Source of the DNA: Synergistaceae bacterium
GTDB lineage: Bacteria > Synergistota > Synergistia > Synergistales > Aminobacteriaceae
DNA length: 64,000 bases
Direction of reading: 5' to 3'
NCBI GenBank assembly: GCA_031277095.1
Contig: JAISLU010000001.1
Location: 1-64,000 of the forward strand
Shown here: positions 23,630 through 32,577 of the stretch, one piece after another
How the letters are laid out: each line of letters begins with the position of its first letter
How positions within the stretch are numbered: position 1 is the stretch's first letter
The notes under the pieces: generated by a model
Told to the model about the DNA's origin: nothing
Seen by the model: the letters and a program-made list of their open reading frames with translations, nothing else
Databases searched by the model: none
Position numbers and translations under genes: made by a program

Positions 23630-25690
23630 GTGAAACGGAACATCGAGCAACGGGATCTTTTAAATTTATACTTCCCTTCCAATCCGCGTTTTTCGCCCGA
23701 CGGAAAGTACGTCGCCTATCGTGTTTCACGGCCCAATGAGGAAAAAAATGGATACGATTCCGACGTATGGGTTTACGACACGGAGCAGGGCACAAACCGG
23801 AAGTTGACCGACACCGGCAGGGTGAGTTTTTTCTGTTGGAGCCATGACGGTTCTTTCCTGATTTTCGCGTCTGGAGGAAACGAGAACAAAAACGAGAATA
23901 AAGACGAAAATAAAAACGAGAAAAGTAAACGCACATCTTGTTACTCCATCGCCCTTCAAGGCGGCGAGGCGGCCCCCCTCTTCGACGTTCCCTATGCCGC
24001 CAGCGCCATTCAGGCCCTGGACGAGCGCCGCTATCTCTTGACGGTGGTCTGGGAGCCGGAGTACGAAAATCCCGAGAACGCCGACGTCATGATTTTCCAG
24101 CAGATACCCTTTATGGCCAACGGCAAGGGATACATCGGACAACAGCGGACAGCTCTGGCGGTCTACGACACGCGTGCCGATGACACGGGTACCGATGACA
24201 CAAGTGTCGGTGACACGAGTGCCGGTGACACTTGTGTCCGGAAAATCAAGAGGCTGACCCCTCCTTCGATGGAGGTCTTTCGTTACTCTCTGAACAAAGA
24301 CAAGACGGAGGCGCTGGTTGTGGGAGTGGAGTACCAAAACCTCAAACCCACGGAAAACGCCGTCTACAAGGTGGATCTTTTCACGGGAGCGATGCAATGT
24401 CTCAGCGAAGGGCTGTCTTTCGCCTTTGCCTACGCCGCCTGGGTGGACGACAGCGTCCTGGTCACGGGGACAGACCACAAAAGTATGGGCGTCAACGAAA
24501 ACCTCAAATTTTACATTCTCGAGAACGGGCGGCTGCTGTGCCTGACCGACTGTCTCGACAGCAGCCTGGGACACGCCGTGGCGGCGGACAGCCATTATGG
24601 TTGTTCGGACCTGGCGGGGATGTTTTTTCCCCGAGACGGAGCCTTAAATTCCGCCGGGCCCGTCTATTGCGCAACGGAGGTCATGAAGAGCCGCCTCTAC
24701 GAGCTGACAAAGGACGGACGGCAGAGACAGCTCACCTTCGAGACCTCCGCTGTGGTCGATTATTGTGTGGAGGCAAGGGGCCGCGTCGCTTTCGTCGCTT
24801 ACGAGGGGCTTTACCCGCCTGAACTTTACCTGTTGGAATCGGGGGGAGAAATACCGGGCAGGGAAAAACGCCTCACGAACTTCAACCGCCCCCTGTTCGA
24901 CGAGCTGCGCCTGGCCCAGCCCATTCATGTCACCGTGGACAACGGGCAGGGCTGGAAGCTGGACGGCTGGTACATGAGGCCGGCGGACTTCCAGGAGGGC
25001 AAAAAATATCCGACCTTGCTGCATATTCACGGCGGCCCCAAAGCGGCTTTCGGGGATATTTATCATCATGAGATGCAATGCTGGGCGGCCAAGGGGTACG
25101 CGGTGATCTACTGCAACCCCCGCGGCGGCGATGGGCGGGGAAGCGCCTTTCAGGACATCCGGGGGCATTACGGGGATCTCGACTACCACGACTTGATGGT
25201 CTTTACGGATTGGTGCGTCGAAAACCTGCGTTTTATCGACAGCTCGCGCCTTGGGGTCACGGGCGGCTCCTACGGCGGTTACATGACCAACTGGATCGTC
25301 ACCCAGACCCGCCGGTTCAAAGCCGCCGTCTCACAGCGCGGCATCAGCAACTGGGTTTCAAAATTCGGGGGATGCGACATCGGATATTATTACGTCGAAG
25401 ACCAACATTTGGGAACGCCGTGGCACAATATGGAAAACCTGTGGCGGGAATCGCCTTTGAAGCACGTGGACAAGGCGAAAACCCCGATGCTCTTCATCCA
25501 CTCCACAGAGGATTTCCGCTGCGAGTTGAACCAGGGATTTCAGATGTTCACCGCCCTGAAAGTCCTGGGGGTGGAAAGCCGCATGTGCGTGTTCAAGGGA
25601 GAAAATCACGAGCTGAGCCGCTCCGGCAAGCCCCGTAACCGACTGGCCCGGCTGCGTGCCATCTCTGACTGGTTCCACAGCCATCTGTGA
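23630..25690 (+). CDS. S9-family serine peptidase (acylaminoacyl-peptidase-like)
   Basis: A 686-residue cytosolic peptidase. The first 400 residues are a beta-propeller that gates the active site; the C-terminal alpha/beta-hydrolase domain has the nucleophile GGSYGGY (Ser547), an Asp in STEDFRCEL and the His in GENHELSRSG. It cleaves short peptides or blocked N-terminal amino acids, as in peptide- and amino-acid-fermenting bacteria. Two low-complexity insertions interrupt propeller blades: an Asn/Lys/Glu run near residue 85-100 and five 5-residue DTxxx units near 180-204, both encoded by tandem DNA repeats. They probably sit in surface loops. The ATG follows AGGGATTGCA, a modest ribosome site. 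Confidence 0.92.
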   Translation: MKRNIEQRDLLNLYFPSNPRFSPDGKYVAYRVSRPNEEKNGYDSDVWVYDTEQGTNRKLTDTGRVSFFCWSHDGSFLIFASGGNENKNENKDENKNEKSKRTSCYSIALQGGEAAPLFDVPYAASAIQALDERRYLLTVVWEPEYENPENADVMIFQQIPFMANGKGYIGQQRTALAVYDTRADDTGTDDTSVGDTSAGDTCVRKIKRLTPPSMEVFRYSLNKDKTEALVVGVEYQNLKPTENAVYKVDLFTGAMQCLSEGLSFAFAYAAWVDDSVLVTGTDHKSMGVNENLKFYILENGRLLCLTDCLDSSLGHAVAADSHYGCSDLAGMFFPRDGALNSAGPVYCATEVMKSRLYELTKDGRQRQLTFETSAVVDYCVEARGRVAFVAYEGLYPPELYLLESGGEIPGREKRLTNFNRPLFDELRLAQPIHVTVDNGQGWKLDGWYMRPADFQEGKKYPTLLHIHGGPKAAFGDIYHHEMQCWAAKGYAVIYCNPRGGDGRGSAFQDIRGHYGDLDYHDLMVFTDWCVENLRFIDSSRLGVTGGSYGGYMTNWIVTQTRRFKAAVSQRGISNWVSKFGGCDIGYYYVEDQHLGTPWHNMENLWRESPLKHVDKAKTPMLFIHSTEDFRCELNQGFQMFTALKVLGVESRMCVFKGENHELSRSGKPRNRLARLRAISDWFHSHL
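23881..23925 (+). repeat. in-frame short tandem repeat (Asn/Lys/Glu run)
   Basis: Imperfect units of 9-12 bases (gagaacaaaaac, gagaataaagac, gaaaataaaaac) inside the S9 peptidase gene code for a charged loop. Confidence 0.75.
24167..24241 (+). repeat. five 15-bp tandem units inside the peptidase gene
   Basis: Units start at 24167, 24182, 24197, 24212 and 24227, each beginning GACAC and differing at a few positions. They keep frame and code for DTxxD/G-type pentapeptides. Confidence 0.85.
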
Positions 25691-25720
25691 CCATCTGTGA
25701 GTCCGCGATCAAATACCGTT

Positions 25721-25755
25721 AAGCGGCAAGAGCGTTTTTCTGCTCTATGCCGCTT
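25721..25755. terminator. hairpin terminator between convergent genes
   Basis: AAGCGGCA..GAGC pairs with GCTC..TGCCGCTT around a T-rich loop. It lies between the S9 peptidase (plus) and the PPDK-N-like gene (minus) and is followed on the plus strand by a pyrimidine-rich repeat (attcttctctattcttc). Confidence 0.75.
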
Positions 25756-25797
25756 TATGTTGCTTCATTCTTCTCTATTCTTCTTCATTCTTCTTCT

Positions 25798-27516
25798 CTA
25801 TTCTTCGGCCCAGGAAATCAACCCTTGTTCGCTTTCGCCGTCCAGGTAGACGAAGAAATTTCCTTTGTAAATGCGGACCGCGGGGTGTTCTCCCAGCTCG
25901 TATTCCGCGCCGTCCAGCCAGTCCGAGGCGTAAATGTTGTTGCTCTGGCCCGCGAAAACGGGAAGATAGAGGATATTGTCGGAGTCCATATCCAGGAAGA
26001 AATGTGATCCGTAAGAAAGCTCGGGGTTGAAGTTAAACTGTGGGGCGCTGAGTTCCACCAGGCAGCCGCAGTTGTAGATGTCGCCGTATTGAATCGGCAC
26101 GCCGATGGCGGGGTTGCGGCTCCCCCATCGTCCCGGCCCCGCCAGGATGTAGCTCGTCCCTTTCAGCTTCTCGTTCAGCACCCCCACTGCGCGGGCCGCG
26201 CCGGAGGGGTCCCACTCGCTCAGGTACTTCAAAGGCTCCACGTAGATCAGGTAAGGGACGTTGATGAGCCTTCCGTTGCTGACCATGCGGTCCCCCCGGA
26301 AAATCACCTTCGTCGGCGACAGGTTTGGGATAAGCACCCGCGACATCTCCTGAAAATGAGTCAAAGGGCGCAGCTGGACCAGACGAAAATCTCTGCTGGT
26401 CGTGTCGTAGGTGAATTCCATATCCACGGGCAGGCCTAAATTTGTCTCCATCAGCTTGATGAGGTCGTGCGCCAGATCGAAAAGGTACGCTTGCCGTTTG
26501 TGAAAGTCGGGAAAGGAGATCAGCGGCCGCATGCCCGACGCGGTGGAGTAGAAACTGTAGGGCAGCAACATGTCGCTGTCCTCGTCGTAAAACTCGATGT
26601 ATTGATCCAGGTCTTTGTGATTCTCCTCGAAAACGGGAAGCCAATCCTTGACGAAACCGGTGCGGATCTCTCCTTCGTTTCGGTCGATGTAGTCGAAAAA
26701 CTCCTGGCTGGACCCCGCTATCCGCTCGGGGGAATTGCCCGAGGGCCGCAGGGCGGGGTTGGTCAGGTAAAAACTCCGGGCCGCGCCCCTGTCTACCGCC
26801 CGCGTACCGATGCCGAAGCAGATGCACATCAATCCGTCCTCTTTTTGAATCCGCGGCGACGGACGGCGGAAAATGCGGGAGAAAATCGTCCCCGCCAGTT
26901 TGGGGTAATAAATATTGCGCCGGTCCTTGCCGATCATGGACTGGACGATGACCGCCATAGACTCCTCCCGGTGGACCTTGCCGTGCTTGCTCCTGTACTT
27001 CCGGGCGGAGGGGTTGAATGTGGAAACCCAGACGGCGCGGAGACATTCTTCGAGCTTCGCCATACGCCACGCCCTATCCCGGATGTTGGCGGAAAAAAAA
27101 GAGTCGTATTTCCCCGCGAACGCCAAGTCCACGGAGTCCTCCATCAAGGAGCTGGAGCGAATGACCAGGGGCGGATTTCCGATGATCTCGAAATCTTCTA
27201 AAATATGTTCCAGATCCGACTTCAGGGTTTCAGAAAAATGCGCGGCCGCGAAACAGGACTGGACTTTTCCCCAATCTTCTTCGTCGTAGAGGTCGTCCAA
27301 GCCGTTGGAATGCAAAAAATCCTCGAAAATCTCGCTGGAAACCACGTGACTCAGCAAAGGAAGTTCGACCTTCCATTGCAGATCGGATTTCAGAAGGACC
27401 GTATGGGCATAGGCCAGACCTTTGGCCTTGCCTCCGCACTTTCCGTTTCCCAAAAGCCATCCGCGGTCGCGATAATACTCCTCCGCTTCGTAGGCTTCGA
27501 AATCTTTCACGGACAT
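25798..27516 (-). CDS. PEP/pyruvate-binding (PPDK N-terminal) domain protein
   Basis: A 572-residue protein whose core matches the ATP-grasp nucleotide-binding domain of PEP synthase and pyruvate phosphate dikinase: GNGKCGGKAKGLAYA (about 25-39), PLVIRSSSLMEDS (near 115), AGKYDSFFS, and the late VDMEFTYD and LVQLRPL motifs that hold Mg-ATP. The swivelling phospho-His domain and the PEP-binding barrel of the full enzymes are absent, so it cannot run the whole reaction alone. The ATG at 27516 is preceded by GAGGT; the longer frame upstream overlaps the partner gene. It follows an uncharacterised gene by 14 bases on the same strand. Function unknown; a kinase or ligase using ATP-grasp chemistry is plausible. 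Confidence 0.85.
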   Translation of the reverse strand: MSVKDFEAYEAEEYYRDRGWLLGNGKCGGKAKGLAYAHTVLLKSDLQWKVELPLLSHVVSSEIFEDFLHSNGLDDLYDEEDWGKVQSCFAAAHFSETLKSDLEHILEDFEIIGNPPLVIRSSSLMEDSVDLAFAGKYDSFFSANIRDRAWRMAKLEECLRAVWVSTFNPSARKYRSKHGKVHREESMAVIVQSMIGKDRRNIYYPKLAGTIFSRIFRRPSPRIQKEDGLMCICFGIGTRAVDRGAARSFYLTNPALRPSGNSPERIAGSSQEFFDYIDRNEGEIRTGFVKDWLPVFEENHKDLDQYIEFYDEDSDMLLPYSFYSTASGMRPLISFPDFHKRQAYLFDLAHDLIKLMETNLGLPVDMEFTYDTTSRDFRLVQLRPLTHFQEMSRVLIPNLSPTKVIFRGDRMVSNGRLINVPYLIYVEPLKYLSEWDPSGAARAVGVLNEKLKGTSYILAGPGRWGSRNPAIGVPIQYGDIYNCGCLVELSAPQFNFNPELSYGSHFFLDMDSDNILYLPVFAGQSNNIYASDWLDGAEYELGEHPAVRIYKGNFFVYLDGESEQGLISWAEE

Positions 27517-27530
27517 GCCGCCGACCTCGC

Positions 27531-28460
27531 TTACCGCACGGCGACCGGGTCCAGGGCCCAGGGGGAAGGAGCGTAACGGGCCCGGAGGGTGAGGGCCTGC
27601 AGGGCGTCGCAGTAGCCCCAGGAGGAGATCACCAGATCCCGGATGGAAAGTTTTCGGCGATCTCTCAGCTCGTTCCAAAGGGACGCGGGCAAAAATACCC
27701 ATACGCGGAAAGCGGCTCCGCCCGGGGTCCCGAAGTCCGACAGCACCAGGTAACCCGCCTTGCTGAACAACACCACCGGCAGCGCGCTCTGGGACACCAT
27801 GCGCTGCAGGTCGTCCACGGAGAAAGAAAGAGCCTCCAGCTCCGCAAGTTCTTTGCTGCCCGGCAAGGGTGTCAAGGAAAACCAAACCCTGGGGGCATTG
27901 GCCTGGAGCGTACCGCTTTGAGGGTCGGAGAGTTCGGCTGCCGTTCTCAGCCAGGTCTTGATCCTCGCTATGGCCTCGAACTCCCCCCGGAACAGGGCGA
28001 ACCTCACCGCCCAATAGGTCATGTTCAGAACGCCGTCCTTTTCCATATTTTGCAAAAAGCTCTGCTCGTCCTGAACCAAAGCGTCGTCTCGGAGTACCGG
28101 ATGATCTTTCAGCACCCCGCGCAGTATCAAAACTGTGGGTAAATGCTCGCCGGGCGGCTGCATTTGAGAGAAAAGAACGTTACGAATCTGCACGACTACC
28201 GCCGTCGGAATGACAACTCGCGTGGAATCGTCGAGTACCAGGGTTTGAGGGGCGTTCTCGTATAAAAAAACTTCTTGAGGATCCACCCCGGGTTTTCCCC
28301 AGATCCAACGCTCGTAGTTGCGCATGAAACAATGCCCCAAAAGGTAGCGATTGTAGGGCAGCAAAAGGACGACCGCCCCGGGGATATCGGGAATGCCGTC
28401 AAGGAGAGCCGCTTGAGGAAGGTTGACTATAGACCCATTAGACATCAATTCAAAAATCAA
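27531..28460 (-). CDS. uncharacterised protein cotranscribed with the PPDK-N-like gene
   Basis: A 309-residue soluble protein of mixed alpha/beta character without a motif I can name. It has blocks such as GAVVLLLPYNRYLLGHCFMR, VLDDSTRVVIPTAVVVQIRN and, near the end, RKLSIRDLVISSWGY. The start is taken as the TTG at 28460 behind GGGGGGAG; an ATG at 28445 is the alternative. The 14-base gap to the next gene argues for a two-gene operon and a shared job, perhaps as substrate or regulator of the ATP-grasp protein. Confidence 0.65.
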   Translation of the reverse strand: MIFELMSNGSIVNLPQAALLDGIPDIPGAVVLLLPYNRYLLGHCFMRNYERWIWGKPGVDPQEVFLYENAPQTLVLDDSTRVVIPTAVVVQIRNVLFSQMQPPGEHLPTVLILRGVLKDHPVLRDDALVQDEQSFLQNMEKDGVLNMTYWAVRFALFRGEFEAIARIKTWLRTAAELSDPQSGTLQANAPRVWFSLTPLPGSKELAELEALSFSVDDLQRMVSQSALPVVLFSKAGYLVLSDFGTPGGAAFRVWVFLPASLWNELRDRRKLSIRDLVISSWGYCDALQALTLRARYAPSPWALDPVAVR

Positions 28461-28607
28461 ACCGCTCCCCCCTCACTTTAAATAACGCATTTTTAAGATA
28501 ACGCATTTCAAGATACCTTATTTTAAGATTACCACAAGCCAGCCCCATTTCACACTCCAAAGCGAAAAATACTCCTCAAAAAAAATACTTTAGAATACCC
28601 CCAACTT

Positions 28608-31277
28608 TCAACTTTTAACGCGGATGTCGAAGGCAAGGGCGTCTGCCTCGGCGCTCACCTCCACCCTGGCCCCGTCCGCGATGCCTCCCGCGATCAAGTT
28701 TCGGGCGATCTGGGTTTCCACGTTGCGGACTATATACCGCTTCAGGGGGCGCGCGCCGTATACGGGGTCGTAGCCGGCGTCGGCGATGAAATCTACGGCG
28801 CTGTCGTCGAAGATCAGATCGATCTGACGGTGGGCCAGCCGAGAAGAGAGCCCGTCCAACAGCAGGCGCACGATGTTACGAATTTCCTCCTTGCGCAGGG
28901 GTTTGAACAGAACCACGTCGTCCACGCGGTTCAGGAACTCCGGCCTGAACGACGCCCGCAGATCCTCCATGACGCTCTTGCGCGCAGCCTCCCGTATTTC
29001 CCCGTCCTGAGTGATGCCCTCGAGAAGCGTGACGGCTCCGATGTTGCTGGTCATGATCACCACGGTATTCTTGAAATCGACCACGTGTCCGTGACTGTCC
29101 GTGACCCGGCCATCGTCCAAAATTTGAAGCAGGATATTGAACACGTCCGGGTGGGCCTTTTCGATTTCGTCGAAGAGAATCACCGAGTAGGGCCGGCGGC
29201 GCACCGCCTCGGTGAGCTGTCCTCCCTCTTCGTAACCGACGTAGCCGGGAGGCGCTCCCACGAGACGGGAAACCGCGTGTTTCTCCATGTACTCGGACAT
29301 GTCGATACGCACCAAATTGTCCTCGCTGTCGAACAACGCCTCGGCCAAAGTCTTCGCAAGCTCCGTTTTACCCACGCCGGTGGGTCCCAGGAAGATGAAG
29401 GAACCGATGGGGCGGCGGGGGTCTTTGATGCCACTGCGCGCGCGCAGCACGGCGTCGGCTACGAGCTCCACGGCCTCGTCCTGGCCGACGACCCGTCGGT
29501 GCAGAATTTCGTCGAGCTTCAGCAGTTTTTCCCGCTCGCCCTCCACCAGGCGCGTCACGGGAATGCCCGTCCAGCGGCTGATGATGTCCGCAATCTCGGT
29601 TTCCGTGACCTCTTCGCGGAGCAGGCCGCCGGTTTCCTGGCAGGCGAGAGCCTCTTCTTTGGCCTTCAGCTCCTGCTCCAACTGCTGAAGGGTACCGTAC
29701 CGCAATTCGGCCACTTTATTGAGGTCGTACTCGTGTTCGGCTTTTTCGATCTGCGCCTTGACCTCGTCGATGCGGGAACGCAGGGAGCGTATGCCCGCGA
29801 TGGCTCCTTTTTCCGCGTCGTATTGGGCCCGGAGGGCGTCCGCGCTTTCTCTGGCTTCCTGTAATTCTTTCTGCAAAACCTTCAGCCGCTCCAGAGAGGC
29901 CGAATCCCCTCTGTCAGTTCCTCTGTCCGCGCCCGCCTGATCTCCCGTCGTTTCCCGCTTCAGGGCCGTTTCCTCGATTTCCAGCTGCATCACGCGCCGG
30001 GTCGCCGCGTCCAGCTCCGTGGGCAGGGAGTCGATCTCCGTCCTTATCATCGCGCAGGCCTCGTCCACCATGTCGATGGCCTTGTCCGGCAAAAATCGGT
30101 CGGTGATGTAGCGGTTGGAAAGGGTTGCCGCGGCCACCAGCGCGTTGTCCCTGATCCGGACTCCGTGGTGGACCTGCAGTTTTTCTCGGAGCCCCCGCAG
30201 AATGGAAATCGTGTCCTCCACGTTGGGCTGCTCCACCTGCACGGGCTGGAAGCGCCGAGCCAGCGCCGCGTCTTTTTCGATGTACTTCCGGTACTCGTCC
30301 ACCGTTGTGGCGCCGATGCAGTGCAGCTCCCCCCGGGCCAGCATGGGCTTCAGCATGTTGCCCGCGTCCACGGCGCCCTCCGCCGCCCCGGCCCCGACGA
30401 TGGTGTGGAGTTCGTCGATAAAGAGGACGATCTTCCCCTCGCTTTGCTTGACTTCGTTCAAGACCGCTTTGAGCCGCTCCTCGAACTCGCCCCGGAACTT
30501 GGCCCCCGCCACCAGGGATCCCATATCCAGGGCGAAGACCGTGCGATCCTTCAGGCCCTCGGGCACGTCCCCGCGGACCATGCGCTGGGCCAGGCCCTCC
30601 ACGATGGCCGTCTTGCCCACCCCCGGGTCGCCGATGAGGACAGGGTTGTTTTTCGTCTTGCGGCTCAGAATGCGGATGACGCGCCGTACCTCTTCGTCCC
30701 GTCCGATGACGGGGTCCAGCTTGCCCTCTCTCGCCATCGCCACGAGGTCGCGCCCGTATTTCTCCAGGGCCTCGTAGGTCGCCTCGGGGTCGGCGCTTTG
30801 CACCCTCTGAGAGCCGCGCACCTCGGTCAGGGCCTTCAAAAAACGGTCTTCCGTTATGCCCAGGCGGTTGAAAATCTTCCCCAGATTCGTGCCTGTCCGG
30901 TCCAAGACCGCGCCCTCTTCCAGCATCACCATGAACAGATGCTCCACGGAGACGTACTCGTCCTTCAGCCCCTTGGCTTTCTCCTCGGCCTTGACCAAAA
31001 GCGCGTTCAAACGCTGAGTCACGTAGACTTTGCCCGTCTCCGCCCCGCCGCCCGTGACCTTGGGCTTGCGCGAGACCTCCTCCGTCACCAGCCGGAGGAG
31101 AACGTTTGGCTCGATGTCCATGCGGCGCAGCATACGCGGAACGAGTCCCTCCCCATCCCGCAGCAACGCTATCAGCACGTGTTCCACGTCCACTTCCTGA
31201 TTGCGGTAGGATACGGCGATACTCTGCCCTTCGGTCAGCGCCTCCTGACTCTTGCGGGTCAATTTATTGAAATCCAT
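28608..31277 (-). CDS. clpB: ClpB disaggregase
   Basis: An 889-residue AAA+ protein-unfolding chaperone. The Clp N domain (1-145) is followed by AAA-1 with Walker A GDPGVGKT and Walker B VLFIDELH, the coiled-coil middle domain (about 410-550), and AAA-2 with GPTGVGKT and VILFDEIE, then the C-terminal D2-small domain. With DnaK it rescues aggregated proteins. The ATG at 31277 has AGGAGGGA 5 bases upstream; the longer frame to 31334 is only leader. The middle domain contains a low-complexity [10 protein letters not shown] insert. The promoter region holds a CtsR-type operator. Confidence 0.97.
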   Translation of the reverse strand: MDFNKLTRKSQEALTEGQSIAVSYRNQEVDVEHVLIALLRDGEGLVPRMLRRMDIEPNVLLRLVTEEVSRKPKVTGGGAETGKVYVTQRLNALLVKAEEKAKGLKDEYVSVEHLFMVMLEEGAVLDRTGTNLGKIFNRLGITEDRFLKALTEVRGSQRVQSADPEATYEALEKYGRDLVAMAREGKLDPVIGRDEEVRRVIRILSRKTKNNPVLIGDPGVGKTAIVEGLAQRMVRGDVPEGLKDRTVFALDMGSLVAGAKFRGEFEERLKAVLNEVKQSEGKIVLFIDELHTIVGAGAAEGAVDAGNMLKPMLARGELHCIGATTVDEYRKYIEKDAALARRFQPVQVEQPNVEDTISILRGLREKLQVHHGVRIRDNALVAAATLSNRYITDRFLPDKAIDMVDEACAMIRTEIDSLPTELDAATRRVMQLEIEETALKRETTGDQAGADRGTDRGDSASLERLKVLQKELQEARESADALRAQYDAEKGAIAGIRSLRSRIDEVKAQIEKAEHEYDLNKVAELRYGTLQQLEQELKAKEEALACQETGGLLREEVTETEIADIISRWTGIPVTRLVEGEREKLLKLDEILHRRVVGQDEAVELVADAVLRARSGIKDPRRPIGSFIFLGPTGVGKTELAKTLAEALFDSEDNLVRIDMSEYMEKHAVSRLVGAPPGYVGYEEGGQLTEAVRRRPYSVILFDEIEKAHPDVFNILLQILDDGRVTDSHGHVVDFKNTVVIMTSNIGAVTLLEGITQDGEIREAARKSVMEDLRASFRPEFLNRVDDVVLFKPLRKEEIRNIVRLLLDGLSSRLAHRQIDLIFDDSAVDFIADAGYDPVYGARPLKRYIVRNVETQIARNLIAGGIADGARVEVSAEADALAFDIRVKS

Positions 31278-31299
31278 GAGAATCCCTCCTAATTTTTTA

Positions 31300-31323
31300 T
31301 TTGACCAATAATGACCAATTATA
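31300..31323 (-). promoter_or_regulatory. CtsR-like operator and -10 of clpB
   Basis: Read on the minus strand, TATAAT (31323-31318) is followed at once by GGTCATT-ATT-GGTCAAA (31316-31300). This fits the CtsR box, a direct heptad repeat GGTCAAA with a 3-base spacer, with two mismatches in the first heptad. It would cover the transcription start. No CIRCE element is present. The -35 is poor. Confidence 0.6.
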
Positions 31324-31422
31324 AGGGTATACACGAAAGCGTAATCCGTTTTTTATCGTATAATAAATCGCGCAAGCGAAACAATTGAAATGAAAAGAAA
31401 ATTATAGAAGAGGCGAACTCCA

Positions 31423-32577
31423 GTGATTTCACATAAAAAAATATATTTGTCCCCGCCCCACATGAGCGGAGACGAAATGAAAATGATCGAGGAGGCCTTC
31501 GCCACAAACTGGATCGCGCCCCTGGGTCCTCATGTGGATGCCTTCGAGCAGGAAACCGCCGATTTCCTGGGAGTCGGGGCCGCCTTGGCTCTCGCCTCGG
31601 GGACGGCGGCTCTGCATCTGGCGGGGGAACTTCTGGGCGTGGGCCGGGGTGACCGGGTTCTGTGTTCGTCTCTCACTTTCGCCGCTACCATCGCGCCCTT
31701 TTACCACAAGGGGGCGGAGTGCGTTTTCATCGACTCGGAACCGGGTTCCTGGAACATGAGCCCCCAGGCCCTGGAGGCGGCTTTGGAGGACTGCGCCCGC
31801 TCGGGCAAAACCCCCAAGGCGGTGATCATCGTGAACCTCTATGGCCAGAGCTGCGACATGGACCCGATACTGACGCTGTGCAACCGACACGGAGTCCCCG
31901 TCATCGAGGACGCCGCTGAATCGCTGGGAGCGCGTTACAAAGGCAGACAGACGGGTTCTTTCGGCAAATTTTCCGTGCTTTCCTACAACGGCAACAAAAT
32001 CATCACGACCTCCGGGGGAGGCATGCTGCTCTCCGACGACGGGGAGGCCATCGCCCGCGCCCGTTTCCTCTCGACCCAGGCCCGAGACCCCGCTCTGTGG
32101 TACCAGCATACCACCCTGGGGTGGAACTACCGTCTGAGCAACGTGTTGGCCGGCATAGGCCGGGGGCAGATGCGGCATATCCACCAACGCGTGGAGGCAC
32201 GGCGTCGCATTTTCGCCCGTTACGCCGAGGAGCTGGGGGGCATCGAGGGAGTGGAGTTCATGCCCGAACCTCACTGGAGCGTCTCCAACCGCTGGCTGAC
32301 GGTCTTGACCTTGAGAGAGTCCCCTATTTTCGTCCTCGAACGCTTGGCCGGCCTCGACATTGAAACCCGCCCCGTCTGGAAGCCCATGCACTTGCAGCCC
32401 GTCTTCGAAAATTGCCTTTACTATCCTCACGGTGCGGAACAAGACGTGAGCGCGGACTTGTTCCGCCGGGGCCTGTGTCTGCCCTCGGGCTCCGGCATGA
32501 CGGAAGAAGAGCAAACCCGTGTAATCGAAGGTATAAAAGAGGCTTTGGCGGCAGCCCGCGGGAAAACGAAATCATGA
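31423..32577 (+). CDS. DegT/DnrJ/EryC1/StrS-family PLP aminotransferase
   Basis: A 384-residue sugar aminotransferase. It has the PLP-binding SGTAALHLA near 60, IEDAAES near 162 (Asp contacting the PLP ring nitrogen), and the internal aldimine Lys in SYNGNKIITTSGGG near 190. It transfers an amino group from glutamate to a keto-sugar nucleotide, as in PglE-type enzymes making di-amino sugars for surface glycans or protein glycosylation. It starts at a GTG; the ribosome site (AGAAGAGG) is moderate. It overlaps the next gene (RACo-like) by 4 bases, an odd pairing functionally. No other sugar-nucleotide genes lie beside it. It is transcribed divergently from clpB. Confidence 0.9.
   Translation: MISHKKIYLSPPHMSGDEMKMIEEAFATNWIAPLGPHVDAFEQETADFLGVGAALALASGTAALHLAGELLGVGRGDRVLCSSLTFAATIAPFYHKGAECVFIDSEPGSWNMSPQALEAALEDCARSGKTPKAVIIVNLYGQSCDMDPILTLCNRHGVPVIEDAAESLGARYKGRQTGSFGKFSVLSYNGNKIITTSGGGMLLSDDGEAIARARFLSTQARDPALWYQHTTLGWNYRLSNVLAGIGRGQMRHIHQRVEARRRIFARYAEELGGIEGVEFMPEPHWSVSNRWLTVLTLRESPIFVLERLAGLDIETRPVWKPMHLQPVFENCLYYPHGAEQDVSADLFRRGLCLPSGSGMTEEEQTRVIEGIKEALAAARGKTKS

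Noticed and set aside
31278-31422. CIRCE element at clpB
   Set aside because: No TTAGCACTC-N9-GAGTGCTAA pattern is present; the dyad seen is the direct heptad repeat of CtsR type.
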